This document shows positions 21,761 through 32,275 of a DNA stretch of 64,000 bases, piece after piece. Within the stretch, counting starts at the first letter, position 1. Each line of letters starts with the position of its first letter. The position numbers were made by a program, and so were the translations under genes. The notes beneath the pieces were generated by a model that was not told the DNA's origin, made no database searches, and saw only the letters and a program-made list of their open reading frames with translations. Origin of the DNA: Peronospora farinosa (taxonomy: Eukaryota; Oomycota; Peronosporomycetes; Peronosporales; Peronosporaceae); the NCBI GenBank assembly GCA_947646735.1, contig CANTFK010000863.1, positions 1-64,000 on the forward strand, given 5' to 3'.

Positions 21761-22032
21761 TTAAGTTAGTTGTATATTACCTTTTACACAACCTATACCT
21801 TCTCGGCTATGGCTAAGATATTACACAGCTCGCTAAGGCTGAATTTTTTCTATTCTTTTTCCTCTATTATTAGTATTATACCGTTACGGTTATTGGGGTC
21901 GGTTATTATTTAGCATGGAGCCGACCGCTCTCCATGTGTGGTTCGATTACGAAGATGTCCGGTGTGGGGCTCGAACCCGCAATCCACACCGTGAGGACCA
22001 GAAGCTAATCCACTACCCCACGCCACCGGGGT
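21761..22032 (-). mobile_element. tRNA-Lys-targeted SINE, copy 5 (272 bp)
   Basis: It lies in the right array block with duplications at 21743-21760 and 22033-22050. It differs from copy 1 by one T fewer in a T run and by gaagctaatcc for gaagcttaatcc. Being so close to copy 1, it either spread with array exchange or inserted recently. Confidence 0.85.
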
Positions 22033-22033
22033 C

Positions 22034-22106
22034 ACCCGTCTAGCTCAGTTGGTAGAGCGCTGGCCTTTTAAGCCAGTGGTCGTGGGTTCGAGCCCCACGG
22101 GGGGTG
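22034..22106 (+). tRNA. tRNA-Lys: tRNA-Lys(UUU), copy 12
   Basis: Intact copy downstream of the fifth SINE (21761-22032). The left target duplication is at 21743-21760. Confidence 0.95.
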
Positions 22107-23203
22107 TTTGCTTCTTTGCGGTCGGCTCTTACCACGCGTGAGCGAGCTGTGCTTGTGTGCGTGTGTTATGTTTAGCCTGTTGCTTTCGTGATACAATGCT
22201 CGGGTGAACGGCATCACTGGTGGAACTGCATTCTCCTTCATTTACCCCATTATACTAACAAGCATTCTACTGCACCTACTTTCGCCGCGCTCTTAGCGCC
22301 TCGTCGACTAGCCTCAAGTATTACGTCCTTTCAGCGGCGCATCGGATGCACACAATCGATCATGAACGGTGACATGAACTATGCGGTGCGCTGACGAACT
22401 GGCAAACATGGGCGACTGACTGCGAGGCAAAGATGACCCAGATGGGAGGAAAGCCCGAAGGATGGTCCACGAGCTTCGCTTACATGGGAAAGATCTGCAA
22501 GCTGAAGAAAGGAAGATACAAGTGCTGCGGCCAGCCTGATGATGATGACACTATATAGATTCAAGTGGACTAACAGACCAGGTAATGATGGTCCATCATT
22601 CTCACACACGTAGCAATGAGGAAGCTTGCAATAGCACACAGATGCGGAGGCTAAGTGCTTAATCTGAAGCAAATGTAGCTGTTTGTTTTGGGCTGGACGA
22701 CGAGGTCTGGGATACGTTACATTCTGAATGTCATTCATCAATGTCGTTACAACGCGTACATGACGACACACTGGGGTTCTCGCGTGATCCCGTGAAAGGA
22801 CTAGGCACTAATACGAACAACACGCTTCAGATGTAACCGTACTTGCAGCACGTCTGATGACTAACTTAAACTGCACGAGGAATTGTAGTGAGCTCGTTCA
22901 TTTGCCAATTTGCCCCCGACTGCCTAGGCACTTTGTTGTCCTTCTTGATCCATTGATTTTGCTTTCTGTGTTGCTTTGCATTGCATCGAATAAGAGCAAA
23001 CGAAGCAGGCATCCGTCAGTTCATACCATTGCGATGACTATTTTGTCAACCTTGATGATAAGTCACTGCTGGTTCCTTTGCGTGTACCTTAGGCAGGTGG
23101 TGTGTGTACGTTGGATTGCGCGATGTGCTGCGCATGGTGCTGCGGTTTGGCTGTGCGTGATAGTGCGCTTTGTGTTAAGTTGCTGCAAGGTTTCGAAACA
23201 CAC

Positions 23204-23276
23204 ACCCGTCTAGCTCAGTTGGTAGAGCGCTGGCCTTTTAAGCCAGTGGTCGTGGGTTCGAGCCCCACGGGGGGTG
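23204..23276 (+). tRNA. tRNA-Lys: tRNA-Lys(UUU), copy 13
   Basis: Last intact gene of the array. Its unit carries the gatggccc form, unlike the four units to its left. Confidence 0.95.
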
Positions 23277-24569
23277 TTTGCTTCTTTGCGGTCGGCTCTT
23301 ACCACGCGTGAGCGAGCTGTGCTTGTGTGCGTGTGTTATGTTTAGCCTGTTGCTTTCGTGATACAATGCTCGGGTGAACGGCATCACTGGTGGAACTGCA
23401 TTCTCCTTCATTTACCCCATTATACTAACAAGCATTCTACTGCACCTACTTTCGCCGCGCTCTTAGCGCCTCGTCGACTAGCCTCAAGTATTACGTCCTT
23501 TCAGCGGCGCATCGGATGCACACAATCGATCATGAACGGTGACATGAACTATGCGGTGCGCTGACGAACTGGCAAACATGGGCGACTGACTGCGAGGCAA
23601 AGATGGCCCAGATGGGAGGAAAGCCCGAAGGATGGTCCACGAGCTTCGCTTACATGGGAAAGATCTGCAAGCTGAAGAAAGGAAGATACAAGTGCTGCGG
23701 CCAGCCTGATGATGATGACACTATATAGATTCAAGTGGACTAACAGACCAGGTAATGATGGTCCATCATTCTCACACACGTAGCAATGAGGAAGCTTGCA
23801 ATAGCACACAGATGCGGAGGCTAAGTGCTTAATCTGAAGCAAATGTAGCTGTTTGTTTTGGGCTGGACGACGAGGTCTGGGATACGTTACATTCTGAATG
23901 TCATTCATCAATGTCGTTACAACGCGTACATGACGACACACTGGGGTTCTCGCGTGATCCCGTGAAAGGACTAGGCACTAATACGAACAACACGCTTCAG
24001 ATGTAACCGTACTTGCAGCACGTCTGATGACTAACTTAAACTGCGCGAGGAATTGTAGTGAGCTCGTTCATTTGCCAATTTGCCCCCGACTGCCTAGGCA
24101 CTTTGTTGTCCTTCTTGATCCATTGATTTTGCTTTCTGTGTTGCTTTGCATTGCATCGAATAAGAGCAAACGAAGCAGGCATCCGTCAGTTCATACCATT
24201 GCGATGACTATTTTGTCAACCTTGATGATAAGTCACTGCTGGTTCCTTTGCGTGTACCTTAGGCAGGTGGTGTGTGTACGTTGGATTGCGCGATGTGCTG
24301 CGCATGGTGCTGCGGTTTGGCTGTGCGTGATAGTGCGCTTTGTGTTAAGTTGCTGCAAGGTTTCGAAACACACACCCATACGAGTTAATGTACTAAAGTA
24401 TGATTGGCTATTTTCTTACAACTTACATACTAAACACGTACTCAGCATCTAAAAATTCTGATTGATTAAAACGAAATAATCAGATTATTTAAATGCTGAG
24501 TGATAATCTACCAATTGGATATCTCTACCTTCCCACCTCAAATTATTCGATCAGATCCTCAACTTCACC

Positions 24570-25535
24570 ATGGCATTCACATTGATAACTTCGTTCATCT
24601 TCTCGGTGGTCTTGGGCTTTTTCTCCGTCGCCGCCGCCAGTGCTCGCGGTCCAATTATCGGCGTCTTCGCGCATCCGAGCTCCCATCATGGCGAGTACAT
24701 CGCGGCATCGTATGTCAAGTGGGTCGAGAGCGCGGGTGGTCGCGTGGTCCCCATCCCGTACAACGCGCCCAAGCCATATCTGGAGCAACTGCTGCCGCAG
24801 CTCAACGGCCTCTTGTTTCCAGGTGGAGCCGCTACCGTCAATGACCGCGCTGAGTGGCTATTCCAATTGGCGCTGAAGCTTAATGACAAAGGCGTGTACT
24901 TCCCTGTCTGGGCCACCTGTCTGGGTTTTGAGTGGCTCGTGCAACTTACTACGGGGAACGTGGAGTCTTTAAACAAGGGACTAGACTCTACGAACATCAC
25001 TCTGCCTTTGAACTTCACTAAGGAAGCTCCGACCAGTCGGCTGTTCAGTCAAGCCAGTCCCGAGCTTTACTCGTGGCTCAAGGACAAGCCTATCACTATG
25101 AACAACCACAAGCAAGGCATCACTCCCGATAGGTTCAGCCAGTACTCATCCCTCACAAACTTTTACACTGTGTTGGCCACCAATGTAGATCGTCAAGGGG
25201 TTGAGTTCATTTCGGCTTTTGAAGCCAAAGTATATCCAGTCTACGCCGTGCAATTCCATCCTGAAAAGAACAGCTTTGAGTACGGAGAATACCTGGACGG
25301 CACCCCTTACGAGGTGATTGACCACTCTCGTGAAGGCATCGCAAGTGGACAGTATTTTGCTAACTTTTTCATCAATGAGGCGCGGAAGAACGAGCTGCGC
25401 TTCAAGGACCCTAAGGTGGAGCGCAAAGCGCTGATTTACAACTACCAGACGTCTACTGTTACGTATCCGGGATTCGTCGAGTCGTACATCTTCAAACACG
25501 ACTTCAAGATACAGTATTGGCGCGTACCGATGTAA
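24570..25535 (+). CDS. GGH: Gamma-glutamyl hydrolase (peptidase C26)
   Basis: 321 aa, no intron. It removes gamma-linked glutamates from folate polyglutamates in lysosome/vacuole or outside the cell. A signal peptide occupies residues 1-25 (hydrophobic, then AAASA-RGP). The class I glutamine-amidotransferase-like fold shows the N-terminal PIIGVFAHP motif, FPGGAA at 83-88, the nucleophile Cys117 in WATCLGFEWL, and His230 in YAVQFHPEKNSFEYGE, as in animal and plant GGH. Length is typical. The ATG at 24570 is chosen for its acc-atg context and for starting the signal peptide. The gene begins 190 bp after the tRNA array ends. Confidence 0.93.
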   Translation: MAFTLITSFIFSVVLGFFSVAAASARGPIIGVFAHPSSHHGEYIAASYVKWVESAGGRVVPIPYNAPKPYLEQLLPQLNGLLFPGGAATVNDRAEWLFQLALKLNDKGVYFPVWATCLGFEWLVQLTTGNVESLNKGLDSTNITLPLNFTKEAPTSRLFSQASPELYSWLKDKPITMNNHKQGITPDRFSQYSSLTNFYTVLATNVDRQGVEFISAFEAKVYPVYAVQFHPEKNSFEYGEYLDGTPYEVIDHSREGIASGQYFANFFINEARKNELRFKDPKVERKALIYNYQTSTVTYPGFVESYIFKHDFKIQYWRVPM

Positions 25536-25694
25536 TGCAATTGAGTTGACGAGGACTGCTGACAAGATGAAATTAAAAAGTTATTGGTTTGGGTATCCTC
25601 AGAATTTGACTTTATTACCAATTTATTCTGTAGTTAGTTTAGTTACCCTTTAACATTCGACTTTCATGCCAATTTCTCCTGGCCCACGATGACG

Positions 25695-26356
25695 CTAATA
25701 CACCTCAACCAAATGGAATTGCGCCTTCTTCGAAGCTGAAGACACAAACTTGATACCGAACTTGCCAGCAAGCAGTTGGACATCGCCACCAACTTTCAGC
25801 ACGACCTGGTGCGTGGTATCTTCTTGCTTGTTGCTTGAAGCTTTGGTGATCTCCACTTCACAGTCGTCTAGCGCTACCAACACGGCTTCAGTTGGCAAGT
25901 TGAGTGCGATTTCAGCCTGGTCATCGTTCTGCAACTCGAAGCCGTACACACAACATCCTGGATCGTTCTTAAGTATCTTGATTCCAGGGTGCAACGGTAA
26001 GTGTCCATTCAGCATGACATCAGCCTTTTCCTTAAGCAACTCAATCTCGATGAGAAATGCAGGCTTATCGAGGGTGGCCGCTGAATGGATCAACTTGTCC
26101 TTGATGTGGTCACGACAGACGACATATCCTTTCTCATGAACTAGAGGTCGTGGTTCCTCTCCGTGAGGATACTCCATCATATTCATCGGTGTCACCACCA
26201 AGTAAGCACCATATTCTAAGTGCTGGTGATACACACACTTCGTATGATCCATGGCCATAAGACGCACGGTCTCGCTACGCCAGCGCTGCTTGTGGAGCGC
26301 TCAGCCTCCACGGGCACGTAGTCCACGTTCAACTTGGCCGGAGTCTGCGTCGTCAT
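25695..26356 (-). CDS. Conserved-looking protein of unknown function, with a frame change near 26296
   Basis: A 190-codon frame (26267-25695) lacks a convincing first exon. Just upstream another frame starts at ATG 26356 and reads MTTQTPAKLNVDYVPVEAER before running out of frame near 26296. Joining the two by a one-base change would give about 220 aa continuing HKQRWRSETVRLMAMDH, so a single gene with a frameshift is likely. The alternative is initiation at the internal ATG (MAMDHTK). The C-terminal half (GGDVQLLAGKFGIKFVSS) looks like a beta-rich globular domain. No family was recognised. The stop lies 159 bp from the stop of the convergent GGH gene. Confidence 0.65.
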
Positions 26357-26892
26357 TTTTGAGTATCAGTCGTTCACACAATGTATATACTTCTTGTATG
26401 AAGCTCTTGGTTTCTTGCGAGTTTATTGCTACCGGCGTTGTTGCGACGCAGAGCAGCCCAGCCATTCAATTTGGCTGAATTATAAATTGCAATCTCATAA
26501 GGTCAGTTCGCAGTATCAATTTTCATCGATGGTTACTTCCAATTCGATGTGGTGGAAACAGATTGTCGAAATAATTTACAGAATTCTGAAGAGTCCGCAG
26601 CCATTCTAATACCCCAGGAGATGTCTACTCTCGTTTACGAGGGCTGTGCAGTGCCGGCTACCGGTTGACGATAGTGCCTTGAAATATTATTGTTGCTAGA
26701 GGAGGAAGACGCCGTTGCTCCTATTCCTATATCCTCGTTGTTCCTTGATAGCGACCGCTCGAAGTTGGCGAAGATGGACTTGTTTGACTTCCGCTACCTC
26801 TTGCTCCCAGGACGCACTTCCTGCTTATGGATACTCCTATTTCGCCGAATTTATAGACTGGTCACGCAGACGAAGTGAGCGTTCCGCCATAT
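26357..26892. other. Intergenic, no gene seen
   Basis: 536 bp with only short open frames that have no protein-like composition. The first part should hold the promoter of the minus-strand unknown gene. Confidence 0.5.
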
Positions 26893-27740
26893 TTACTTCC
26901 AGGTCCGGCCTATGATATAGCGATATATGGTCGATATCAGCCTCCACTCTCTAGACAGCTCCGGTGCTGATCCTGATAACGCTGCTTGTTGTACTAGAGC
27001 ATTTAAGCTAATAATATCTCCGATCGCGTCCACTGCGTAATAATGTATGCCCAAGACTTGGCTGCTCCTACGCAGTCGCAGACGATATGTAGGAGTCCTT
27101 TGTGTTGCCCGGTGCACGCCAGGTCCCTTTTGCATTTCGAGTCCATTTCGCGTCCCAGAAAGTACAGACTCAACTGATAAGTAGCTACTCTGTAGCATAC
27201 TGAGACCTGATAGTCCGTAAGAGTGTGAGTGTTCCAAGATGCCGTGTGACTTCGACATCGGAAAGTGGTTGCCATCCTGTTAGCCGTCTCAATGTTTTAG
27301 CCTGATGATTGCCGCCGTTTTTTAGCCTGGTGATTGGGAAGAGCTGGATATAGCTTTCGTTTGGCGCGATGGAACGGTTTGGCGTTGTAGTGCCTTGAAA
27401 GCGTGCATGTGGTTGATGGTTACCAGCCGGCAGACCGCAGCGAAGAATAACACAGCAGCATGATAGCATTTTAGTAGCAATATGCTAATGGCGACACTGA
27501 GGTTAAAAGGCTTGCCGCGGTGGCTAGACACTTTCTAACGTTTCGAATCTGTAAGCCCAATTTGCGACTTGCCCTACCTGGTACCCTAATATCTAGTCGT
27601 TGGCCATGACGGAGTACTGGAATTTCTTCAAATAAAATCGCTGTATTGAGGAAGATCAGTACGCTCATTGTTTGGTGTAAGGGTCGTGCGAGAATGTACA
27701 AGGATTGCTGGATACTCGATAACCTGCAGAACAAAATGGG
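26893..27740 (-). pseudogene. Decayed LINE C-terminal fragment
   Basis: In several broken minus-strand frames there are pieces typical of the end of a LINE polyprotein, for example LRRLTGWQPLSDVEVTRHLG, then LYFLGREMDSKCKRD, then a zf-RVT-like HIVCDCVGAAKSWAYIITQW (27275-27003). Stops and frame changes separate the pieces. It is not close in sequence to the tRNA-targeted LINE, so it is a different, older family. Confidence 0.5.
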
Positions 27741-28495
27741 TGCGACATTTCTTTCTGGACAATGGTTCTAGCTGTCAATAGTGAATAAGGCACTGTTATA
27801 GTATGAGCGAGTTACCCTTGTACGCTATAAGGACACCATAGCGTAAATGCCTTAAATTCCGAGCTACTAAACATATATTGCGCAGTAGTACGAACGCGAG
27901 CCAGCACTACTTGTGATGGTCAGTAGTCGACTTACGGCGGCGTCAGTATTTAGTTTTTGTCAAGACTGCTTCTTTTCCTACACAAGTACCACTTTCTCTT
28001 CAAATTTCTATAGAGACTCTCCCCGTCTTTAGCAACAGGTGTATGGTCAGGGAAATCAGGTTACGTATGGTGTAGCCGGGCTTGATCGCATCTAATACAA
28101 GCGCCTCCTGATTTCTTTTTCCGAATTTGTAGTCTGAACTCACTGAAATAAGAAACGGCAAGAGCCAGGCAGCCGCACGAGCACGAAGTTTTTTTTTAAG
28201 ATCCACCAGGTCATTTCGAACAATCCCGAGTTCGGCTCGAAGCGGCATCAAGAAACACAGCGGTGCGTTCAATTAAAAGTGCCCAAGTCTGCTCTCAAAG
28301 AAACTAGAGCGAGGCAGACAAAGCGGGACATAGCGACTGAATACAGTTTCCAAGTGTCACGGTAGATATGCCCAACAGGCATCTACCTGCGCCCCCCCGT
28401 GCGTTTACTGCCTACTCACTTGTGTAACCCTTGTCTCTCTGTCGTGAATGTTTGCAGTGAATAAACTCCTTAAGCAGTGCAAGTCGTCCGCCAGC
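27741..28495. other. Intergenic, upstream of the CaaX gene pair
   Basis: 755 bp without a supported gene. An ATG at 28448 is in frame with the downstream gene, but the paralogue supports the later start at 28496. Confidence 0.45.
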
Positions 28496-30082
28496 ATGAG
28501 CTCTGAGAACAGCAGCCCATGGAATAGTGCGCCCGTCGCCAGCGCCAGTCCGAAGGCCGTGAGCCCGTGGGCTGTGTCCCCTTTCCAGACCAGCAATCCG
28601 TTCAAGTCCCCGGAAACGTCTTTGTCGCTCACAGAGACGGAACCCGAGCCTGATGTGATCAGTTCCGCTGTAATGAAAAATCGACCGGCGACGACAAAGC
28701 CTGCATCCGCTTTCTCGGCGGCGTTTGAACCCACGAAGGAGGCAGAGGAACCCGTTGCGTCATCGGCTTGGGTGGTGGCGCCTATTGTGAAGGTTGAAAA
28801 GACGGTATCGGCGTCCGCGTGGACGTCAGCGGAGCAGGCCAAAGAAGAGACACTTGCTCTTATCGAGGAGAGAATCGTTCCTGTTGTAGAAGAAGTCGTG
28901 GCAGAAGAGATGGCGACCGTGGAGGAGGAGGAGCCAGAAATGCAGACGCAGGGCGAGCGGACGACGAGTGCGTGGACCAGTGTCCCCGTGCAGGAAGCGG
29001 CTGCAAGTGCGTGGACGATGGCGCATGTTGCCAAAGAGGCAGCTGTTTTGGGGAAGGCTGGAGTCGCGGAAGAGCCTACAGTAGTTGCTGTATCTGCCCC
29101 GGTTGAACCTGCTGAAGAGACTCCTCTTGTGGTTGTCGACAAAATTGTCGCTCCGCACAAGGAGGAAAAACTCCCCTGTGCAGCTTCTACTGCTGGGACG
29201 ACGGCTTCAGTTGGAGAAGCCGCATCGAGTGCATGGACTTCTGCTCCTGTTTCGGACGAAGTCGTCCCTGCTGTGGTGAAGGTGGAAGCCGCTGTGGAAA
29301 GGCCTGTCGCTCAGGAAGAAGTCGTTGAGCCGGTGGTAGAACCCGCTGCTGTTGAGGCGGAAGTTGAGTCGTGTCCTGTTGAGGAAGCACCTGTGGAGAC
29401 AGCTAGCCCGTGGACTGCGGCATCTGTTCAGCAAGAAGCTGCGTTTGTCGAGATAGTCACGCCAGACCTGGCAGTGGAGACACCTGAGCCAGCCGCGGAG
29501 AAGCCAGAACTTGTGATGATGGCTCGTAAGCCCGTTGCAGAATCACCTATTGAAGAAGATGGCCTGCCGACTGGCGTATGGAATTCAACTTCTGTCCAGA
29601 AGGAAGTTATGATGGAGGCTGCTCCCGTTAAAGAGGAGCCGATCAAACAGGAAGTGATCGAATTGGCCGAGGCGCCGGTTGAGGAGATTGCTGCTTTTGT
29701 GGAAGCAGAGAAGGTGATGTTTGCTACATCCTCGGCCTGGAACACGACTTCTGTACAGGAGGTTAAGGCTGATGAGATTGAGAAGGCAAAGTCAATAAAG
29801 GAAGTGAAGCCCGTCCAGGAACCTGCCGTCGTAGAAGAGGTGACCAAGGAGGCGCCTGTAGCGGCCGCCAAGGATGCCCTCATGACCACGGAGGTTGTGG
29901 TCGAGAACGGTAAGATTGATAAGAAGGCCATAGCGAACGCATTTGACGGCGTAGCCAGCTACAAGGTTGACAGCGTGAGCAAGATCAAGAAGGTCCCGAC
30001 CGTCGAAGCGGCTGCCGCCAAATCGGCGGATGCGCCTGGAGCATGTGGTGCCTGTGGTGTCGGCGGCTGCAGCATCCAGTAG
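28496..30082 (+). CDS. Tryptophan-motif repeat protein with C-terminal CaaX box, long paralogue
   Basis: 528 aa from the ATG at 28496; a longer form from 28448 is possible. It is acidic and rich in V, A and E, with about ten spaced copies of a motif S-[AP]-W-[NT]-x-[AST]-x-V (SPWNSAPV, SAWTSVPV, SPWTAASV, SAWNTTSV). The C-terminal part has a basic stretch (YKVDSVSKIKKV) and ends GACGACGVGGCSIQ, a multi-cysteine tail with a CaaX box (CSIQ) suited to farnesylation, perhaps with palmitoylation of nearby cysteines. The neighbouring smaller gene shares the start (MS..SPWN.PV) and the tail, so the two are tandem paralogues. No known domain was recognised. A disordered, membrane-tethered protein is inferred. 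Confidence 0.85.
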   Translation: MSSENSSPWNSAPVASASPKAVSPWAVSPFQTSNPFKSPETSLSLTETEPEPDVISSAVMKNRPATTKPASAFSAAFEPTKEAEEPVASSAWVVAPIVKVEKTVSASAWTSAEQAKEETLALIEERIVPVVEEVVAEEMATVEEEEPEMQTQGERTTSAWTSVPVQEAAASAWTMAHVAKEAAVLGKAGVAEEPTVVAVSAPVEPAEETPLVVVDKIVAPHKEEKLPCAASTAGTTASVGEAASSAWTSAPVSDEVVPAVVKVEAAVERPVAQEEVVEPVVEPAAVEAEVESCPVEEAPVETASPWTAASVQQEAAFVEIVTPDLAVETPEPAAEKPELVMMARKPVAESPIEEDGLPTGVWNSTSVQKEVMMEAAPVKEEPIKQEVIELAEAPVEEIAAFVEAEKVMFATSSAWNTTSVQEVKADEIEKAKSIKEVKPVQEPAVVEEVTKEAPVAAAKDALMTTEVVVENGKIDKKAIANAFDGVASYKVDSVSKIKKVPTVEAAAAKSADAPGACGACGVGGCSIQ

Positions 30083-30378
30083 CTTGCTTTATTACTTCGT
30101 GGCGTACCTTGCTTTTGTGAGGCGCTCGCTCTTTAAAGCGAGGTGCCGGTAAGACTTAAGATACGTTAGCTTTGATTTGCATTGAGAATGGGCCTGGATT
30201 ACAGTTTATTTAACCGCCACTGATTGACTTTTACTGGATAGTATATTTTTCATTCACTTCTGCACTTATGATTGGCTGAGAAGCTGACTAGATGTGACAA
30301 ACATCCATTTGAATCAGTTTCGACTCATTTGCAGATTCGCCTCGACCCGACTCAAGCTACAAACTCGCAATCTTCATC

Positions 30379-30762
30379 ATGTCGGACTCACCGTGGAACG
30401 CCCCCGTGCCTGGTCATGAGTCCTTAAAAGCTCCTAAACCCGCTGCCCACACGCAACATGCCAAGAAGGAAGAGCACGTGGTGTGGAATGCTGCTGCTAA
30501 ACCGAAAGCCGGCACGACTGAGAAGATCAAGGACAAGACGCGGAAGGTGGTGGAGGACGCCAAGGACGTCACCGCCAAGGTGACGAGCACCGTAGAGGGA
30601 TACAAGAACGATAGTGTGGCCAAGGTGAAGAAGCTTAAGGAGGACCGGAAGGTGGCCAAGGAAGAGAAGAAGGCGGACAAGAAGGCGGACAAGAAGGCGG
30701 ACAAGAAGAAGGCAGAAGAGTCAGCCGGTGCCTGTGGAATCTGTGGCTGCACTGTCATGTAA
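30379..30762 (+). CDS. Tryptophan-motif protein with C-terminal CaaX box, short paralogue
   Basis: 127 aa. It opens MSDSPWNAPVPG, has a second W motif (HVVWNAAAK), a central lysine-rich helix (KIKDKTRKVVEDAKDVTAKV, then EGYKNDSVAKVKKL), repeated ADKK units, and ends GACGICGCTVM, a CaaX box (CTVM) preceded by two further cysteines. The order of elements matches the long gene 296 bp upstream on the same strand, with the middle reduced. The YKNDSVAKVKK segment corresponds to YKVDSVSKIKK of the long form. Farnesylation and membrane binding are inferred from the tail only. Confidence 0.87.
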   Translation: MSDSPWNAPVPGHESLKAPKPAAHTQHAKKEEHVVWNAAAKPKAGTTEKIKDKTRKVVEDAKDVTAKVTSTVEGYKNDSVAKVKKLKEDRKVAKEEKKADKKADKKADKKKAEESAGACGICGCTVM

Positions 30763-30926
30763 TCACATCTTTAGAATGAGTTCTGTGACCCATTTCTTCG
30801 CACACTTGTGTCATGATGGAGAACTTGTTGGCCATATGGTCAAACCAATTTTTTACAAAGATAGTGGAGTTTAGCAGAAGTTTTAGATTCATGCAAACCT
30901 CCCTCCTCCAGCGGCTTCGACGCCAA

Positions 30927-32227
30927 TCAACGTGAAACAACATGCCGTGGTTGCGCATTGTTACTTTGTGCCTTCAATATTTCTTGTTCGTGCTCTTTTT
31001 CTAGCAGTATAAGAGCGTGCGAGTTGCCAGCTGCGAGCTTGCGCACATGACGTCCGTTCTGAGGTAGCCACTCTGTATGTTGTGGTGATTCCGGACAGGT
31101 CACAATACCGTGTAACTCAAATCCTGCTGGCTTTTGGCCCCACCACTGGACGGAACCGTCTCGACACGCTGCCAAGGTGTAGCGGTTGCCACACGCGACG
31201 GCCATCACGTCCTTGGCGTCGTCGCTCGCCGCTGGACTTGATAATACGCTCACGACCCGAGGAATCACTTGCATCGAGACTGAAGCTTCATGAGCCTAAA
31301 ATAAGACGAATGTAAATGCAAAAAAAACATATATGAACGTGGCAACTTGGCATCAAGAACGTACCAATTGACCATCCTTACCCCAGCCCCACGTGTACAG
31401 GTCACCGGACGCTGTCAGTGCTAGGCATGCGATTGTCATCAATTAATAAGATCGGAAGGCTTGGCTGCAAGCATCAAACAATAAGTATGGAGCATACCTG
31501 CTGTGTGCCAATTGCCGCACGCAACCTGCACGACGTCACTGTCAAGTCCTCGAAGAGCATCAACGATAACAGGACGAAGCTCGTTTTGAGGGGAGCCGTG
31601 GCCAAGCTGGTTGTACAGCCCCCAACCGAAAGTGAACACCTCGCCTGTCGTAGAGATTAGCGCACTGTGGGCCCACCCTGCTGCAATATGTTTGACATGG
31701 ACTTCGGATGGCAGTGCAACATGTGATAGCACGTCCACTTTCTTCATATCTGAGCCAGTTCCCGATTGTCCATACACATTGCATCCCCACGCCCAGACTC
31801 GGCCACAGGTGTCAAGTGCCATCGAGTGCATCCCTCCAGCAGCTACCTCGACAATCTGCACAGGCACATTGCGTTGCGGTGCAATAGGAAACTCCACGGC
31901 CATCGGAACACGCACAATTTGTTTTTCTGTTGCTGTTGCTGCGACTTGACCCGACCTGTTCCACCCCCACGCCACCACGTGACCTGAATCTGTCAGAGCT
32001 AAGACGTGGTTTGAGCCGCAAGCCACTGCTTTGCATTGCTTCATGTGCACGAGCTCCTCTGGCAACTCGCCGTAGAACGCTCGTCCCCATCCAACCACTT
32101 CCCCACTGTCAGCCAATATTCCAATCGTAAAAGTATCACCTCCATCCACAGCCACGAACGTCCGATCCGTTGGAGAGACACACTCGCCGAACAGTCCATC
32201 GCTAGCAGATACGCATACACACTCCAT
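30927..32227 (-). CDS. RCC1-repeat (beta-propeller) protein
   Basis: Three exons: 32227-31498, 31420-31365 and 31295-30927, giving 384 aa in one frame. Introns are 77 and 69 bp with gt...ag ends. Repeated RCC1 blades are clear: EVVGWGRAFYGEL, VVAWGWNRSGQV, RVWAWGCNVYGQSG, EVFTFGWGLYNQLGHG and DLYTWGWGKDGQL, each preceded by A-x-G-x-x-H-x-x-A/M type motifs (AAGGMHSMALD, AAGWAHSALIS, ACGNWHTAALT). The family includes Ran exchange factors and many other scaffold proteins, and the substrate cannot be told from the sequence. The start at 32227 (MECVCVSAS) lies 48 bp from the start of the divergent PITH gene. Confidence 0.88.
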
Positions 32228-32275
32228 TGTGCATTTCAACCAATCAGTGACATTATTCTGCAAGCTCTTTCCAAG
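32228..32275. promoter_or_regulatory. 48 bp bidirectional promoter with CCAAT box
   Basis: The start codons of the RCC1-type gene (minus, 32227) and the PITH gene (plus, 32276) are only 48 bp apart. The gap contains ccaatca (ccaat at 32240-32244). Transcription start sites or UTRs must overlap or lie in the opposing coding region. Confidence 0.6.

Larger units (their letters stand above)
17064..24377 (+). repeat. Tandem array of a 1170 bp tRNA-Lys unit, right block
   Basis: This block continues the left array after the LINE, with tRNA starts at 17064, 18234, 19404, 20574, 22034 and 23204. Four consecutive units carry gatgaccc where all others have gatggccc, and one has ctcaaatatt at about 18516, so variants are clustered in neighbouring units. 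The last unit reverts to the ctgcgcgag form of the far left end. The array stops at 24377, exactly after the first four bases (accc) of what would be the next tRNA, and then passes into unique DNA. Confidence 0.97.

Noticed and set aside
1..24377. CRISPR-like or satellite interpretation of the repeats
   Set aside because: The units are 1170 bp with a tRNA gene and no short repeat-spacer structure.
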